A stretch of DNA of 64,000 nucleotides from Serripes groenlandicus (lineage: Eukaryota > Mollusca > Bivalvia > Cardiida > Cardiidae), in the NCBI GenBank assembly GCA_031761405.1, contig JASEVX010000011.1, positions 64,314,767 through 64,378,766 on the forward strand, given 5' to 3'. Both the position numbers and the translations under genes were made by a program. Shown here in pieces: positions 49,276 through 60,354 of this stretch. The stretch's first letter is position 1, and each line of letters begins with the position of its first letter. The notes under the pieces were generated by a model. The model made no database searches. It was not told the origin of the DNA and saw only the letters and a program-made list of their open reading frames with translations.

Positions 49276-51769
49276 CTAATAACCTATTTATCATTTAGAC
49301 AAACATTCTGGCAAAATTTCATCATTCTATTGAGTCTGTGAAAAATTAAGCGACTTTTTGAGTGTTAACAAGATTTTTAACCTAGTTTTTGACCAAACAT
49401 GACCTATATTCGATCCAGGCCTTCAAAGTTTCAACATGCTGAAGCCAAAAATGTGGCTTCCAGAGTGTTAACAAGATTTTTCTTAATTTGACCTAGTGAC
49501 CTAGTTTTTAACTGGACATGACCCAGTTTCGAACTTGGTCTAGAAATCACTAAGACAAACATTCTGACAAAGTTTCAACTGATGCTCAAGCCAAAAATGT
49601 AGCTTCCAGAGCATGATTTTGAAACATGACTTAAAGGAAGCAGATGCAGTTCATGTGTAAACAGACAGGATGTAAATATTTCGAACAAGAAGGCCCAATG
49701 ACACTTTATTTTAAACAAGAAGACCAAGATGTGCCTACATTGCTCACCTGGCTACCATAGCCTTAGGCGGCTTATAATAAAAGGTTATCCGATCAACTTT
49801 CGATTATAATCGATCATCGTCCCAACACTAAATAAAAGGTTACCAAGAGCAGAAAGGGTCAATTTTGACGTAAGGATAGACATCCTATATGCTGCGATCT
49901 ATGTGATATTCAGCATGTGAAGTACAGTCGTGAAATGTCAAGTTTAGTCCTGAAACCATTTGGTTTACAGTTTGCTTAACATTGACTGCAACTATAATGT
50001 GTCGATCATAATACAAGCTGAAGTTTCTTAATTGTTTACGAATAAACGGTTTTAAATCTGCTCTAACTAGATCAATTCGATAAAATAAAACCATAGGTGC
50101 TTAAATATTAACATATATTAAGGTTTAATGCCTCTAGTTATAAGTTAAGTATGACACAAGCTTTTGAAGGAGAGCGGGAGAATATAAACACAAAATACAA
50201 TGTTAATTTAAAAAGTTTAAATGTAATTTTATATACATGTATTAAAATGTTTTTTGTGAGCTTTTAACCACTATCCTTTTAAGATTTAGCAGAGGTAGCA
50301 AATTGGGAAGTTATTAGAGTTCCTAGTTTGAACAATATTTTCCTTTATTGACCTAGTTTCTGATCCAATATGACCCATATTCGAACTTGACCTAGATATA
50401 ATTCAGACAAACATTCTGACAAAATTTCAAACTACTAAAGCAAAAATTGCGGCCTCTGGAGTTGTTAACAAGATTTTCCTTCAATTTGGCCTAGTGACCT
50501 AGTATTTGACCCGGCATGACCTATATTCCAACTTGGCCTACATATCATCAAGAAAAACATTCTGATAAAGTTTCATCATGCTGAAATTAAAAATGCAGTA
50601 TCAAGAGTGTTAACAAGATTACCCTTCAATTTGTTCTAGTGACCTAGTTTTTGACCCAGCATGACCCATATTCGAACTTGGCCTACATATCATCAAGAAA
50701 AACATTCTGATCAAGTTTCATCATGCTGAAATTAAAAATGCAGTATCAAGAGTGTTAACAAGATTACCCTTCAATTTGGCCTTGTGACCTAGTTTTTTAA
50801 CCCGTCATGACCCATTTCCGAACTTGGCCTAGATATCATTCAGACAAACATTCTGACCAAATTTCAAACTGCTGAAGCAAAAAATGTGGCATCCAAAGTG
50901 TTAACAAGATTTTCCTTCAATTTGGCCTAGTGACCTAGTTTTTGACCCGGCATGACCCATATTCGAACTTGGCCTAGATATCATTCAGCTCAACATTCTG
51001 AACAAATTTCAAGCCACTGAACAAAACATGTGGCTTCTACAGAGTTAACAAGATTTTCCCTCAATTTAGCGTAGTGACCTAGTTTCTGACCCAATATGAC
51101 CCATATTTAAATTTGACCTAGATATCTTTAAGACAAACATTCTGACCAAATTTCAAGGTGCTGAAGCAAAATATGTGGCATCCAAAGTGTTAACAAGGTT
51201 TTCCTTCAATTTAATCTAGTGACCTAGTTTTTGACCCGGCATAACCCATATTCTAACTTGACCTAGATATTTTTAAGACAAACATTCTGACAAAATTTCA
51301 AACTGCTAAAGCAAATATTGCGACCTCTGGAGTGTTAACAAGATTTTCCTTCAATTTGACCTAGTGACCTACTTTTTGACCCGATGTGACCCATGTTCGA
51401 ACTTGACCTACATATCATCAAGACAAACATTCTGATAAAGTTTCAACATGCTCAAGTTGAAAATGTGGCCTCCAGAGTGTTAACAAGATTTCCGTTCAAT
51501 TCAACCTAGTGACCTAGTTTTTGAACTCATATGGCCCAGTTTCGAACTTGTCCAAGATTTTATGGAGATGATTGTTCTGATAAACTTTCATGAAGATTGG
51601 ATGCAAAATGTAGCCCGTAGAGTGTTAACAAGCTCAAATGTTGACGACGCACGACGGACGGACGCCGGACAAAATGTGATCACAATAGCTCACCTTGCAC
51701 TCCGCGCGGCGTCGATGACAAATGACGGACAAAAGGTGATCACAATAGCTCAGCTAGGTGAGCTAAATT
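49276..51769 (+). mobile_element. HINE-like element with ~145-bp units
   Basis: Units carry GTGTTAACAAGATTTTCCTT, TGACCTAGTTTTTGACCCGG, CATGACCCATATTCGAACTT and CAAACATTCTGACCAAATTT; about two units at 49290-49640 and nine at 50290-51640. An internal 5'-type end, AACAAGAAGACCAAGATGTG then TTGCTCACCTGGCT, at about 49717 has its complement AGCTAGGTGAGC at the 3' end (near 51752-51764) after GACGGACGGACGCCGG. The pre-49.7 kb units may belong to a neighbouring copy. Confidence 0.6.
49776..49837 (-). mobile_element. Solo end of a hAT-type MITE
   Basis: GATCAACTTTCGATTATAAT and CGATCATCGTCCCAACACTA match the left end of the 433-bp MITE at 52540 in reverse orientation. AATAAAAG is repeated immediately on both sides of a 46-bp stretch, like an 8-bp target duplication around a nearly fully deleted copy. 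Confidence 0.5.
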
Positions 51770-51834
51770 TGCTCATCAATGATCATGAGCAATTTTTCTT
51801 TTCACCTCAATGGTTTCAAAAATCATCTGCACAC

Positions 51835-51935
51835 TAACCGATTCCCAATCCAGACGCTTTCTGATGCCTCTACAGCAGACGACTTTTGAAAACATTTTGA
51901 CAAAGGTGAATTGGTGAATGTGGGAAAGGGTTAAA
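51835..51935. repeat. Short MITE copy
   Basis: ACCGATTCCCAATCCAGACG, CTACAGCAGACGACTTTTG, ACAAAGGTGAATTGG, then GAATGTGGGAAAGGGTTAA. The right half is deleted. Confidence 0.55.
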
Positions 51936-52131
51936 ACACCTGATTTATCCTCTTATAAATAGGATTCAATGTTAGGCAAATAAATCCATGGCTGCTTATT
52001 GACCATTCGGGATTTCTGCAGGTCTTGTGAACTTGTAATTTGTCAGTCTGGATCAGTCTCAAACCAATATACTATGTCATCAATATAAAAATTACAGTAT
52101 GATACATCAGTCTCCTAGGTAGTTTGTTTGT

Positions 52132-52363
52132 TTAACCCTTTCCCGCATACGACAATTCTGCAGCAGACGACTTTGAACATATTTTGTCAAATAATGGAAA
52201 ATCTCTATAATTGAATGGATATATCCTATGACTTAAAGTGGATAACATTGTGACAAAAGTAGAAATTGCACGTTTTGTGCAATTTCTTCTTATGTTACTA
52301 TGTTTTTAAAAAGCCGTCTGATGCAGAGGCATCCGAAAGTGTCTATATGAGGGAAAGGGTTAA
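52132..52363. mobile_element. TTAA MITE copy, complete
   Basis: TTAACCCTTTCCCGCATACG to TATATGAGGGAAAGGGTTAA. Opposite orientation to the 44112 copy. Hairpin GAAATTGCACGTTTTGTGCAA with ATTTCTTCTT. TTAA is shared with the next copy. Confidence 0.8.
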
Positions 52364-52999
52364 CACTTTCCCGCATACAACAAATCTGCGTCATCCAAGC
52401 AACAATGTTAAAAATCTCCATAAATGGGAGCGTAATTATTAAATAGAATTGAAAACATTGTGGCAATTCGAGAAATTGGTTATCATGAGCAATTTTTTTC
52501 CTTTTGCCCAAGATGTTTTCAAAATGTGTCAGAAAGCGTTAGTGTTGGGCCGATGATCGATTATAATCGAAAGTTGATCGGTTATGCATCACATTGGCGA
52601 TAATCGATTGCATTTTACCACAATCGATTATCAATCGGTTCACCTTTTTTGCTTAATTTATGCTCGATTAATATTCTCTTCCACAAGGGAGATTACTCTC
52701 ACAGTCAGGTTTGAAAACTCATGTTTGGTGGGCTAGCATGTAAATACAACAACTTGAGATCTTGGCAATAAAATGATACAACCTAGTAAAGACAAGACAT
52801 TAAGACGGTATATTTTTTTATCAAACATAAATAATAAGAAGCATTGCGAACAATGAGGCTTGTTCAATACAATACTGTATGAACCGATTATATAATCGAT
52901 GTCTAATCGAATGAGGCAAAGCGATTGTAACCGATAATCGATTGTAAAAATGGAACCGATGGCCCAACACTAGAAAGCGGCCACATGTGGGAAAGGGTA
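52360..52999. repeat. TTAA MITE copy interrupted by a hAT MITE
   Basis: TTAACACTTTCCCGCATACA on the left, AAATTGGTTATCATGAGCAA centrally, GTGTCAGAAAGCG before the insertion, and GCGGCCACATGTGGGAAAGG after it. Removing 52540-52972 and one duplication restores the normal right end. Confidence 0.7.
52540..52972. mobile_element. 433-bp hAT-type MITE
   Basis: Terminal repeats TAGTGTTGGGCCGATGATCG and GAACCGATGGCCCAACACTA. GAAAGCGT (52532-52539) and GAAAGCGG (52973-52980) are an 8-bp target duplication with one mismatch. The interior is full of ATCGATTA palindromes (AATCGATTGCATTTT, CACAATCGATTATCAATCGG, GATAATCGATTG). No transposase frame, so non-autonomous. Confidence 0.85.
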
Positions 53000-53054
53000 T
53001 ATTTATGACCAGCTTCACTTTGCCAAGTCACTGTCTAGGGCATATTATCATAAA

Positions 53055-53275
53055 TTAACCCTTTCCCTCAAACAGATGCATTTTGATGCCAGTGCCTCTG
53101 CAGCAGCTGACTTCTGAAAACATAATGGTTCTCACAAGGAGAAATTGAAGCAATGTTTTCAATTCTTTTTAATAGTTATATACATACTTTCATTTTTTTT
53201 ATAGGGTCTTTGCTAATTTTTGCCAGTTAATATTTTATAAATACAAGAAGAATTGTATTAGAGTCTTAAAATCTC
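53055..53275. repeat. MITE copy, left two thirds
   Basis: TTAACCCTTTCCCTCAAACA, CTGCAGCAGCTGACTTC, ACAAGGAGAAATTG. It fades into AT-rich DNA and the poly(C) tract, after which GCTGCCTGCTGCAGATTTG resumes near 53338. Confidence 0.5.
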
Positions 53276-53285
53276 TCCCCCCCCA

Positions 53286-53286
<1 letters not shown>

Positions 53287-53318
<32 letters not shown>
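53287..53318 (+). repeat. Poly(C) tract, 32 C
   Basis: Unbroken C run preceded by CCCCCCCCAT; G-quadruplex/i-motif capable and a likely site of length error in assembly. Confidence 0.85.
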
Positions 53319-53475
53319 TACAGATTTTTGAAGTCAGCTGCCTGCTGCAGATTTGTTTTACATGGGAGGGGTTTCAGAACCCAGGCTCTTTTGAGACTTG
53401 CCTTAAGCAGTCTGTAGCAGACACACTAAAAGAAACCCCTTCCCAGGAGATGACTTTAAAAACATCAGGCTGAAT

Positions 53476-53699
53476 ATAACCCTTTCCGACATACAGCAAA
53501 TCTGCAGCAGACGACTTTGAAAATAGATAAAACATGAAAAATATAAATAAATCCTAGTCTTACTATTAAATAGATTTAAAAACATTGTGGCAAAAGGAGA
53601 AATTGCTTGTTTTGAGCAATTTCTCCTTTTGTCACAATGTTTACAAAAGTCGTCTGCTGCAGAGGCGTCAGAAAGTGTCAATATGAGGGAAAGGATTAA
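53476..53699. mobile_element. TTAA MITE copy
   Basis: Left ATAACCCTTTCCGACATAC, right TATGAGGGAAAGGATTAA. Perfect central hairpin GGCAAAAGGAGAAATTGC facing GCAATTTCTCCTTTTGTC. Confidence 0.75.
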
Positions 53700-53901
53700 T
53701 AAGGGAATTATACCTTTCTTTTAGGAAATCTGTATGAATGTAAAATTTTAGAATAGAGACGAAAACATTGTGGGTAACAGAGAAATTTCTAATTTAAAAA
53801 AAAAATGCATCTAGCTCTGACAGTCATGGTAATTAAAAGTTTAAAATTTTAATTTGCAATGGATTCACCAATTCAAAAGTTAAAAGACATTAATTGACAG
53901 C

Positions 53902-54154
53902 TTAACCTTTTCCCCCAAATAGACGCTTTCTGATGCCTCTGCAGCAGATGGCTTTTTGAAAACATAGTGACAAAAGAAGAAATTGCTCAAAACAAGCAAT
54001 TTCTCCTTTTGACACAATGTTTTCCACTTTTAGTCAAAGCCTCATAGGTAACAGTTAGTCTGACTATCCATTCAATTATAGAGATTTTCTATTTATTGAC
54101 AAAATATGTTCAAAGTCGTCTGCTGCAGAATTGTCGTATGAGGGAAAGGGTTAA
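53902..54154. mobile_element. TTAA MITE copy with small internal duplication
   Basis: TTAACCTTTTCCCCCAAATA to TATGAGGGAAAGGGTTAA. The middle GTCATAGGTTATCC block is expanded (GTCAAAGCCTCATAGGTAAC then AGTTAGTCTGACTATCC). Confidence 0.75.
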
Positions 54155-54271
54155 GACTTTTCCCACCTTTAGACACATTTCGGCGCATCTGAAGCAGATG
54201 ACTTTTGAAATCATTGTGGTAAAAGGAGAAAGTGCATCCAGAAATTGTCTGAATGTGGGAATGGGTTTAAC
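54151..54271. repeat. Short TTAA MITE copy
   Basis: TTAAGACTTTTCCCACCTTT to GAATGTGGGAATGGGTTTAA. The right CTGCTGCAG block is missing. TTAA is shared with the left neighbour. Confidence 0.65.
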
Positions 54272-54278
54272 AATGGAT

Positions 54279-54478
54279 TTAACCCTTTCCCACATACAAA
54301 AATTCTGCAGCAGGCAGCTTTCAAAACTTATTGACAAAAACATGAAAAATCTCAATAAATGAGTTTTCCTATTAAATAAGAGTTAAAAACTTTGTGGCAA
54401 AAGGAGAAATTGATTGTGTTGAAAAGGCGTCTGCTGCACGGATGTGTCAAAATGCGTCTACAAGTGGGAAATGGTTAA
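54279..54478. mobile_element. TTAA MITE copy
   Basis: TTAACCCTTTCCCACATACA to ACAAGTGGGAAATGGTTAA. CTGCAGCAGGCAGC and GGCGTCTGCTGCACGG flank a half-deleted hairpin. Confidence 0.7.
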
Positions 54479-54506
54479 AAGCTCTGCTCCAAACTACTAC
54501 TGGAAA

Positions 54507-54636
54507 GGGTTATCCCTTTCCTGCATACAGACGCCTAGCTCTGCAGCAGACGACTTTTCTCCTTTTGCCACAATGTTTATTAAGATTTTCATATGTTTGC
54601 CTAAATGTTTTCAAAGTTGTCTGCTGCAGATTTATT
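54507..54636. repeat. MITE copy, truncated at right
   Basis: GTTATCCCTTTCCTGCATAC, CTCTGCAGCAGACGAC, CTCCTTTTGCCACAATG, GTTGTCTGCTGCAGATTTA, then an abrupt hairpin at 54637. Confidence 0.6.
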
Positions 54637-54660
54637 GGAAGCCGCCTCTTGGCGGCTTCC
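54637..54660. repeat. Perfect 10-bp GC hairpin
   Basis: GGAAGCCGCC-TCTT-GGCGGCTTCC. It abuts a broken MITE and is followed by TTTCGAACAAGGAG, the kind of AACAAG sequence seen at HINE-like 5' ends; possibly the 3' terminal hairpin of one such element. Confidence 0.8.
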
Positions 54661-55332
54661 TGTAGGGATGCTTAGAAATTTCGAACAAGGAGAATGTTTA
54701 GACCTGCCAGCGTGACCACATATCTTGATTTCTCTTTGTCCTTACTAAGTACATTAATTTAAGTTAATGACTTTTAAAACATCCCTTTTACACTCTATAT
54801 GCATGTGTGAGTTTTACAAATTAAAAACAAAAGACAAAGGCCAGTATATTAATTGAATATAATAAATTATGTACATTTTTATTTAAGCGAAATTCATACT
54901 GTATCTTGTCTAAACAGTAAACTGAATTGGTTACCTGCTTATTACGCTTTTTTAGTTTGATAGTATGTTAAACCGGGAACCATGAACAAGAGAAGGCACG
55001 CAGTAAATGTAATCTGTTTGTTGTTGTTTACCCTCGCGCTTGGCATTAATGCCATTCCGTTCCTTACATGCTATCATATATATATTACGCAGAAATTTTA
55101 GATGAAGATGTGCAGACATGAACATATATAAACCACAGAAATATCTGTTTCACAATAAATGTTGCCGTCTAGTTGAAATGTTAATGTTTATCAAACTTAT
55201 TCATACGAATCACAAGAAAAAAATCCTTGTAGTACTTAAAGGGAAGTAATTTGAAGTATATACGCACAATTTAACTAAGTTCCCATTTGGTCTGACACCT
55301 TTGTCTAATAATACACATGTATGACGATTTAA
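54661..55332. other. No recognisable feature
   Basis: AT-rich. One ~40-bp stretch (TTATTCATACGAATCACAAG near 55198) recurs near 56848, followed in both by AAAGGGA(A/G)GTAATTTGAAG. Confidence 0.4.
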
Positions 55333-56386
55333 ACAACAGATGTTTGTCAAACATTATGCCCCGCCCTGAGCGCCATGTTGTCAGGAATATTTGGACAATT
55401 GAGTAAAATTTGCATGGACCGAAATGCCAGCTGATTTGTCATTTCACATTGGATGTCTGAGTCAGTTTTAAGATTATGAACAATGTTCATTCAAAGTTTG
55501 AGGATGGTAGGTACAGTTCTTAATCACATTGTGATAATGACTGATATTTGCAGATAAACATGTATCCCCCAGGTCCAGGCATTGTTAAGTTATCACTCGG
55601 ACAAGCTTAAAAAAGATTTTTGTGTTCATGGTCACTCTGACCTTGACCCTTGACCCAATGACCTCAAAATAAATAGGGTTCATCTACTGGTCAGGCCAAA
55701 CCTACAAGTCAAGTTTGAGGACCATAGGTCCAGCCATTGTTGAGTTATCACTTGGACAAGCTTAAAACAGGTTTTTGTGTTCAAGGTCACTGTGACCTCG
55801 ACCATTGACCCAATGACGTCAAAATAAATAGGGTTCATCTACTGGTCAGGCCCAAGCTCCAATTCAAGTTTGAGGACCCTAGGTCCAGGCATTGTTAAGT
55901 TATCACTCGGACAAGCTTAAAAAGGTTTTTTGTGTTAAAGGTCACTGTGACCTCTACCTTTGATCCAAAGACCTCAAAATAAATAGGGTTCATCTACTGG
56001 TCAGGCCCAACTTCCAAGTCAAGTTTGAGGACAATGGATCCAGGCATTGTTGAGTTATCACTCGGACAAGCTTAAAAAAGGTTTTTGTGTTCAAGGTCAC
56101 TGTGACCTTGACCTTTGACCCAATGACCTCAAAATATATAGGGTTCATCTACTGGTCAGGCCCAACCTCCAATTCAAGTGTGAGAACCCTAGGTCCAGGC
56201 ATTGTTAAGTTATCACTCGGACAAGCTTTAAAAGGTTTTTTGTGTTCAAGGTCACTGTGACCTTGACCTTTGACCAATGACCTCAAAATAAATATCACTC
56301 GGACAAGCTTTGGTCTACAGACGGACTGACGGACCGACAGACATGTGCAAAACAATATACCCCTCTTCTTCGAAGGGGGCATAATA
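55333..56386 (+). mobile_element. HINE-like element with ~160-bp units
   Basis: 5' ACAACAGATGTTTGTCAAAC (TGTTTG/CAAACA hairpin), then ATTATGCCCCGCCC. About 4.5 units follow with GTCCAGGCATTGTTAAGTTA, TCACTCGGACAAGCTTAAAA, TCAAGGTCACTGTGACCTTG and ATAGGGTTCATCTACTGGTC. The 3' end has ACGGACTGACGGACCGACAG, then CCTCTTCTTCGAAGGGGGCA and TAATAA. The 5' TTATGCCCC is complementary to the 3' GGGGGCATAA. Confidence 0.7.
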
Positions 56387-57289
56387 AACAATTTAAAGGG
56401 AATACAAATATTTAACCCAGTTAAACATTTAAATACATGTTCAGCAGCTAACCGTTTCCCACATATATACAACAACCAATTTGGTAGAGGAATGTTTACG
56501 TCGTGCCGGGTTAGCTAGTCTCAATATAAAATCGCAAATATTGGAAATATACTTATACACAAACGGACGTTTCTAGTTTCAGTACATACAAAAACGGTTC
56601 ATACTTAAATTTACTTTAACATGTTGGTATATTGAAATGGGTGTTTCTGTGAGATTCACAGACTTAATACGTTGAAAAGAAAATTTGTTTATAACTTTAT
56701 AAATTTTATATTCAAACCTATACATTAGGGTATCTACAAACAATTAATGAAATGTGTACACATTTATCTTGGCTTAAATTTGATTTCGATGTTGTTACTA
56801 ATTTAAATAATAGTTTTCATTCATATAATTTCAATGTGTATTAATCTTATTCATACGAATCACAAGGTAAATATCCTTGTATTGCTTAAAGGGAGGTAAT
56901 TTGAAGTATACAACAGTCTTCAAATGGATAAATATGTCAGCGTTTTAATGTCTACAGTTGTTTGTGGATTTAAATGTTCTTTTTTCTTATATCTACATGA
57001 ACATCGAAAAATTGCGGCTTCTCTTTGTCGCTTTGCTTCAAACATACGTCTTGTTGTAATGTTGGAAAGGGTTATTTAAGCACAAACAAATATTTCAATT
57101 ACTTACAGAAGACAAAAGCAACTGATTCATTGTTTCACCACTTCAATGACATTATGGCCACACACCAATTCCAGATAATGCTTCTGCTTTTACCTTAGAA
57201 CCTACTATTATTCTGATTCCCACATACAACAAAGTTGTAGCCTACGGTTTTGAAAAACAATTAGGCAATAATAGGGAAAATGTTTAACC
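56387..57289. other. No recognisable feature
   Basis: AT-rich. A shared ~45-bp piece with 55198 as noted there. MITE debris near 56449 (AACCGTTTCCCACATATATA) and 57218. Confidence 0.4.
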
Positions 57290-57545
57290 CTGTTCCACAA
57301 GAAATCTAACATTGTGGACTCTGCGTAAAGTATCGACCCGGATCAGCTTAAGCATGCCGCGCAGGGTAACCCTGACAGACACGTTTCGCCTCCTGTGGAT
57401 TTTTTCTTTCAGGAATCATAAATCTAAACCTCTTTCGTCCTAAGACGGAATGTGTCGGCCCGGATTAGCCTGCACAGACTGTGCAGGCTGATCTGGGTTA
57501 ATACATTACGTAGACTCCATAATAATGGTATTCTCGTGGAATGGC
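57290..57545. repeat. Palindrome-bearing repeat (CCCGGATTAGCCTG)
   Basis: AGCCTGCAC (57467-57475) pairs with GTGCAGGCT (57481-57489) around AGACT. TGTCGGCCCGGATTAG is paralleled upstream by TATCGACCCGGATCAG near 57331. It looks like two diverged halves of a small palindromic element; ends are not defined. Confidence 0.45.
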
Positions 57546-58486
57546 TCGTATGATATATGATGCATCGGCAGCAAATGTATTTGTTTATAAAACATTGTAG
57601 GAAAAGAAGAAATTTGCTCATGATGAAAATTGTTTTCAAATCTGTAAAATTACTTTTTCAAATTCCTCGACAGTTTCAAGATATATACCATAAATTTCCA
57701 TTGCAGACGGATCATCCTAAATGGCATAATATAAGAAAATGATATCCTTATATTAATGCCAAAAACAAATTTGAATTTGCAAGAACTAAGAGACGAGAAG
57801 GTATTTTAACTGGCGATGGTTTTTTTCTTTCTTGGAGACTTTCTTTTCTTATCCGTTTCAAATGAATAATTTCAATTTCCCATCAATTTTATTCTGGTCT
57901 CTAGTGAGTAAACATAAAAGTAAATATAGCACTTTAAGCAATTGGCTAAGACATCTTTTCAATCTTTGAAAAGTCTGGCAGTCTGAGGATATAATAAGAG
58001 GTTCTATATATTAGCACTTTGTCTCCCTGAAACATTTCCCTAATATTATTTATTTAGAATTGACTATTTTGAAAACTTTGAGAACAATTTGAAACAATCA
58101 ATTAAGTAAATAAGAAAAACGCAAGTTGAAAACATTGTGGAAAATGGAGAATGTGCACAAACTAAACATAATTCCTACTTTAATCCCCCTTTTCAACAAA
58201 CAGTCTCTTTGTGGTGCATCAGCAGCTGCAGTGAGACGACTTTAGAAAATATTGTGGCAAAAGGAGAAACTGCTCATGATGACAACATTGTGACGTAAGG
58301 AGAAGTTATTCATGAGCAATTTCTGCTTTTCCAACTATGTTTTCAAATTTCATTGCATCAAGTTTTAAATTTTAGCTACATGTGAGAGAGAGTTAACAAT
58401 TTCGATACTTTTTGTGTGTGTGGAAGACACTGTTTGATTAGTGAAGACAATAACGTTTCAACATTTTCTACAACAAGACACTTTAA
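57546..58486. other. Mostly unannotated, with eroded MITE pieces
   Basis: MITE debris at about 57550-57640 (GCATCGGCAGCAAATG, GGAAAAGAAGAAATTTGC) and 58200-58395 (GTGGCAAAAGGAGAAACTGC, ACATGTGAGAGAGAGTTAA). No gene signal. Confidence 0.4.
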
Positions 58487-58719
58487 TTAACACTTTCCCT
58501 CATATAGACGCTTTCTGACGCCTCTGCAGCAGACGGCTTTTTGAAAACAAAGTGACAAAAGAAGAAAGTGCACAAAACGTGCAATTTCTCCTTTTGCCAA
58601 AATGTTTTCCACTTTTAGTCATAGGTTATCCATTCAATTATGGAGATTTTCTATGTTTTGACAAAATACGTTCAAAGTCGTCTGCTGCAGAATTGTCGTA
58701 TGAGGGAACGGGTTAATTG
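58487..58719. mobile_element. TTAA MITE copy, complete
   Basis: TTAACACTTTCCCTCATATA to TATGAGGGAACGGGTTAA. CTGCAGCAGACGGC / GTCGTCTGCTGCAG intact. Centre AAAGTGCACAAAACGTGCAA then TTTCTCC. Confidence 0.85.
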
Positions 58720-59126
58720 ATTGTAGTAGGGAGAATAGAATTACTCTCTCAGAATATTTTTCATCAAAATTCATTGCCTTTTCTTCTCTGAAACTTCAAT
58801 GAGATCTGTCAGGATTTTTTTCGCAAATCATTATCTTTAAACTGCAGTCAGGGTTTTTTCCACAATGATTTGTTTTTTCAAAAACATGAGGGAATAGTAG
58901 ATAATGCTTATGATGAACTGTTTCTCCTGTTCATATAATGCTTTGTTTTTTAAAATAATCATACAGCTATTCATTATAAAACATTGTAATTATAATTTTA
59001 ACTATTTGTGTGAATTAATTAAGCTGAATTATACACAGTAAAACCTGCATGTATTGCAACTTTTGAGTTTAAAATATAAACCCTTTCAAAGTCACAAAGT
59101 TAATTAAGTCTTTGAAACATTGTAGA
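58720..59126. other. No recognisable feature
   Basis: AT-rich spacer; TCTTTGAAACATTGTAG just before 59127 could be MITE debris. Confidence 0.4.
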
Positions 59127-59341
59127 ACAAGAGCACCGCGTACGGCACAGACGCTCGAATGATAGTAAACAGAAAAAGAGCTGAACAAAAAACCTTAACC
59201 GGACGACCACGCCGCCGCTACAGAAAAAAAGCTGAGCTGAACAAAAAACCTTAACCAGACGACCACGCCGCCGCCACCGTCAACGACGCCAGGGTCATTT
59301 CAATAGCTCTCGTTTTTCTCAAAAGTTGAGCTAAAAAGGAC
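59127..59341 (+). mobile_element. Short HINE-like element
   Basis: AACAAGAGCACCGCGTACGG, CACAGACGCTCGAATGATAG, a ~50-bp repeated block (GCTGAACAAAAAACCTTAAC, GGACGACCACGCCGCCGC twice), then ATTTCAATAGCTCTCG and AAAAGTTGAGCTAAAAAGG, where AGCTC and GAGCT pair. A truncated relative lies near 45022. Confidence 0.6.
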
Positions 59342-59434
59342 AAGGATCATGTTTAGAAATTGCCGTATAAGGTTTTTGACTCCACTCGAAATTTATGTTG
59401 TTTTTATATATTTATTACCCTTTAATTCCCTTAT

Positions 59435-59622
59435 ACATAATGCGCTTAATGACACTTTTGAAAACATTGTCACACAAGAAGAAATTGCTCATAATGATCA
59501 TTTCTCCTCTTGCCACAATGTTTTCAACTTTATTCAGAATTGTTCTTTCATTTATAGTGTTTCAGTATATTCGACCAAGGGGTTTCCAAAGTCGTCTGCT
59601 GCAGATATTTTGTAACATACAA
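59435..59622. repeat. MITE copy without clear ends
   Basis: GACACTTTTGAAAACATTGT, AAATTGCTCATAATGATCAT, CTCTTGCCACAATGTTTTCA, AAAGTCGTCTGCTGCAGATA. Confidence 0.5.
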
Positions 59623-59822
59623 CCAAGTTGAAGACATATTGGCATAATTATAAAACATCTCTATAATGTATCGAAGTTAAATAATTCAGATGAAAAGGAT
59701 AATTGAAAACATTGTGGCAAACAAGAGAAAATGTTGCTCAATAATTTTGTCACAATATTTTCAAAAGTCGTCAACTAGCTGTCTATGCATGAAAATGTAT
59801 CTGAAGGTTACTTAGGACATGG
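59623..59822. repeat. Eroded MITE debris
   Basis: AAAACATTGTGGCAAACAAG, AGAAAATGTTGCTCAATAAT and AAAAGTCGTCAACTAGCTG resemble a decayed copy. Confidence 0.35.
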
Positions 59823-59952
59823 TTAACCTTTTCCCTCATAAAGACACTTTCTGACGCCTCTGCAGCTGACGGCTTTTTGAAAACATTGTGACAAAAGAAG
59901 AAATTGCTCAAAACAAGCAATTTTTCCTTTTGCCACAATGTTTTCAACTTAA
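59823..59952. repeat. Left half of a TTAA MITE
   Basis: TTAACCTTTTCCCTCATAAA through the hairpin (GAAATTGCTCAAAACAAGCA) to TTTTCAACTTAA, where the next complete copy starts. Its right half is absent after that copy. Confidence 0.6.
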
Positions 59953-60178
59953 CCCTTTCCCTCATATAGACGCTTTCTGACGCATCTGCAGCAGATGGCT
60001 TTTTGAAAACATAGTGACAAAAGAAGAAATTGCACAAAACGTGCAATTTCTCCTTTTGCCACAATGTTTTCCACTTTTTGTCATAGGTCATCCATTCAAT
60101 TATGGAGATTTTCCATGTTTTGACAAAATACGTTCAAAGTTGTCTGCTGCAGAATTGTCGTATGAGGGAAAGGGTTAA
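59949..60178. mobile_element. TTAA MITE copy, complete
   Basis: TTAA at 59949-59952 and 60175-60178. CCCTTTCCCTCATATAGACG to TATGAGGGAAAGGG. Hairpin AAATTGCACAAAACGTGCAA then TTTCTCCTTTTGCC. Confidence 0.85.
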
Positions 60179-60354
60179 CCTTTTCCCAGACATGAATGGA
60201 TTTGATGCAAGTGCAAAATTATGATGACTTTTGTAAATATTGAACAATTTTCATCATATTTCGTACATGTTGACAAAATCATACAGTCTGGAGTTCAAAT
60301 ACTAAACTCTTTTAAATGTCTGAGATTGTGAATGGTCTAACAAGATATCTGTGG
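60179..60354. other. No recognisable feature
   Basis: Begins with a possible MITE left end (CTTTTCCCAGACATG) that fades quickly. Confidence 0.35.

Larger units (their letters stand above)
49219..51834. mobile_element. TTAA MITE split by a tandem element
   Basis: The left part is 49219-49275 (TTAACCCTTTCCCACATACA, CTGCATTAGTCGAC). The right part is about 51770-51834 (GCTCATCAATGATCATGAGC, AATTTTTCTTTTCACC, AAAATCATCTGC). The extreme right end is lost. The copy's identity rests on the central hairpin halves. Confidence 0.5.

Noticed and set aside
54637..54660. Rho-independent terminator
   Set aside because: The hairpin is perfect but lacks a T-run and lies in eukaryotic repeat DNA.
59783..60091. 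Recurring ORF family with WQKEKLL, FFCHYVFKKPSAAEASES
   Set aside because: The same peptide appears wherever the TTAA MITE occurs (33.2, 41.7 and 60 kb); it is read-through of the MITE hairpin, not a gene family.
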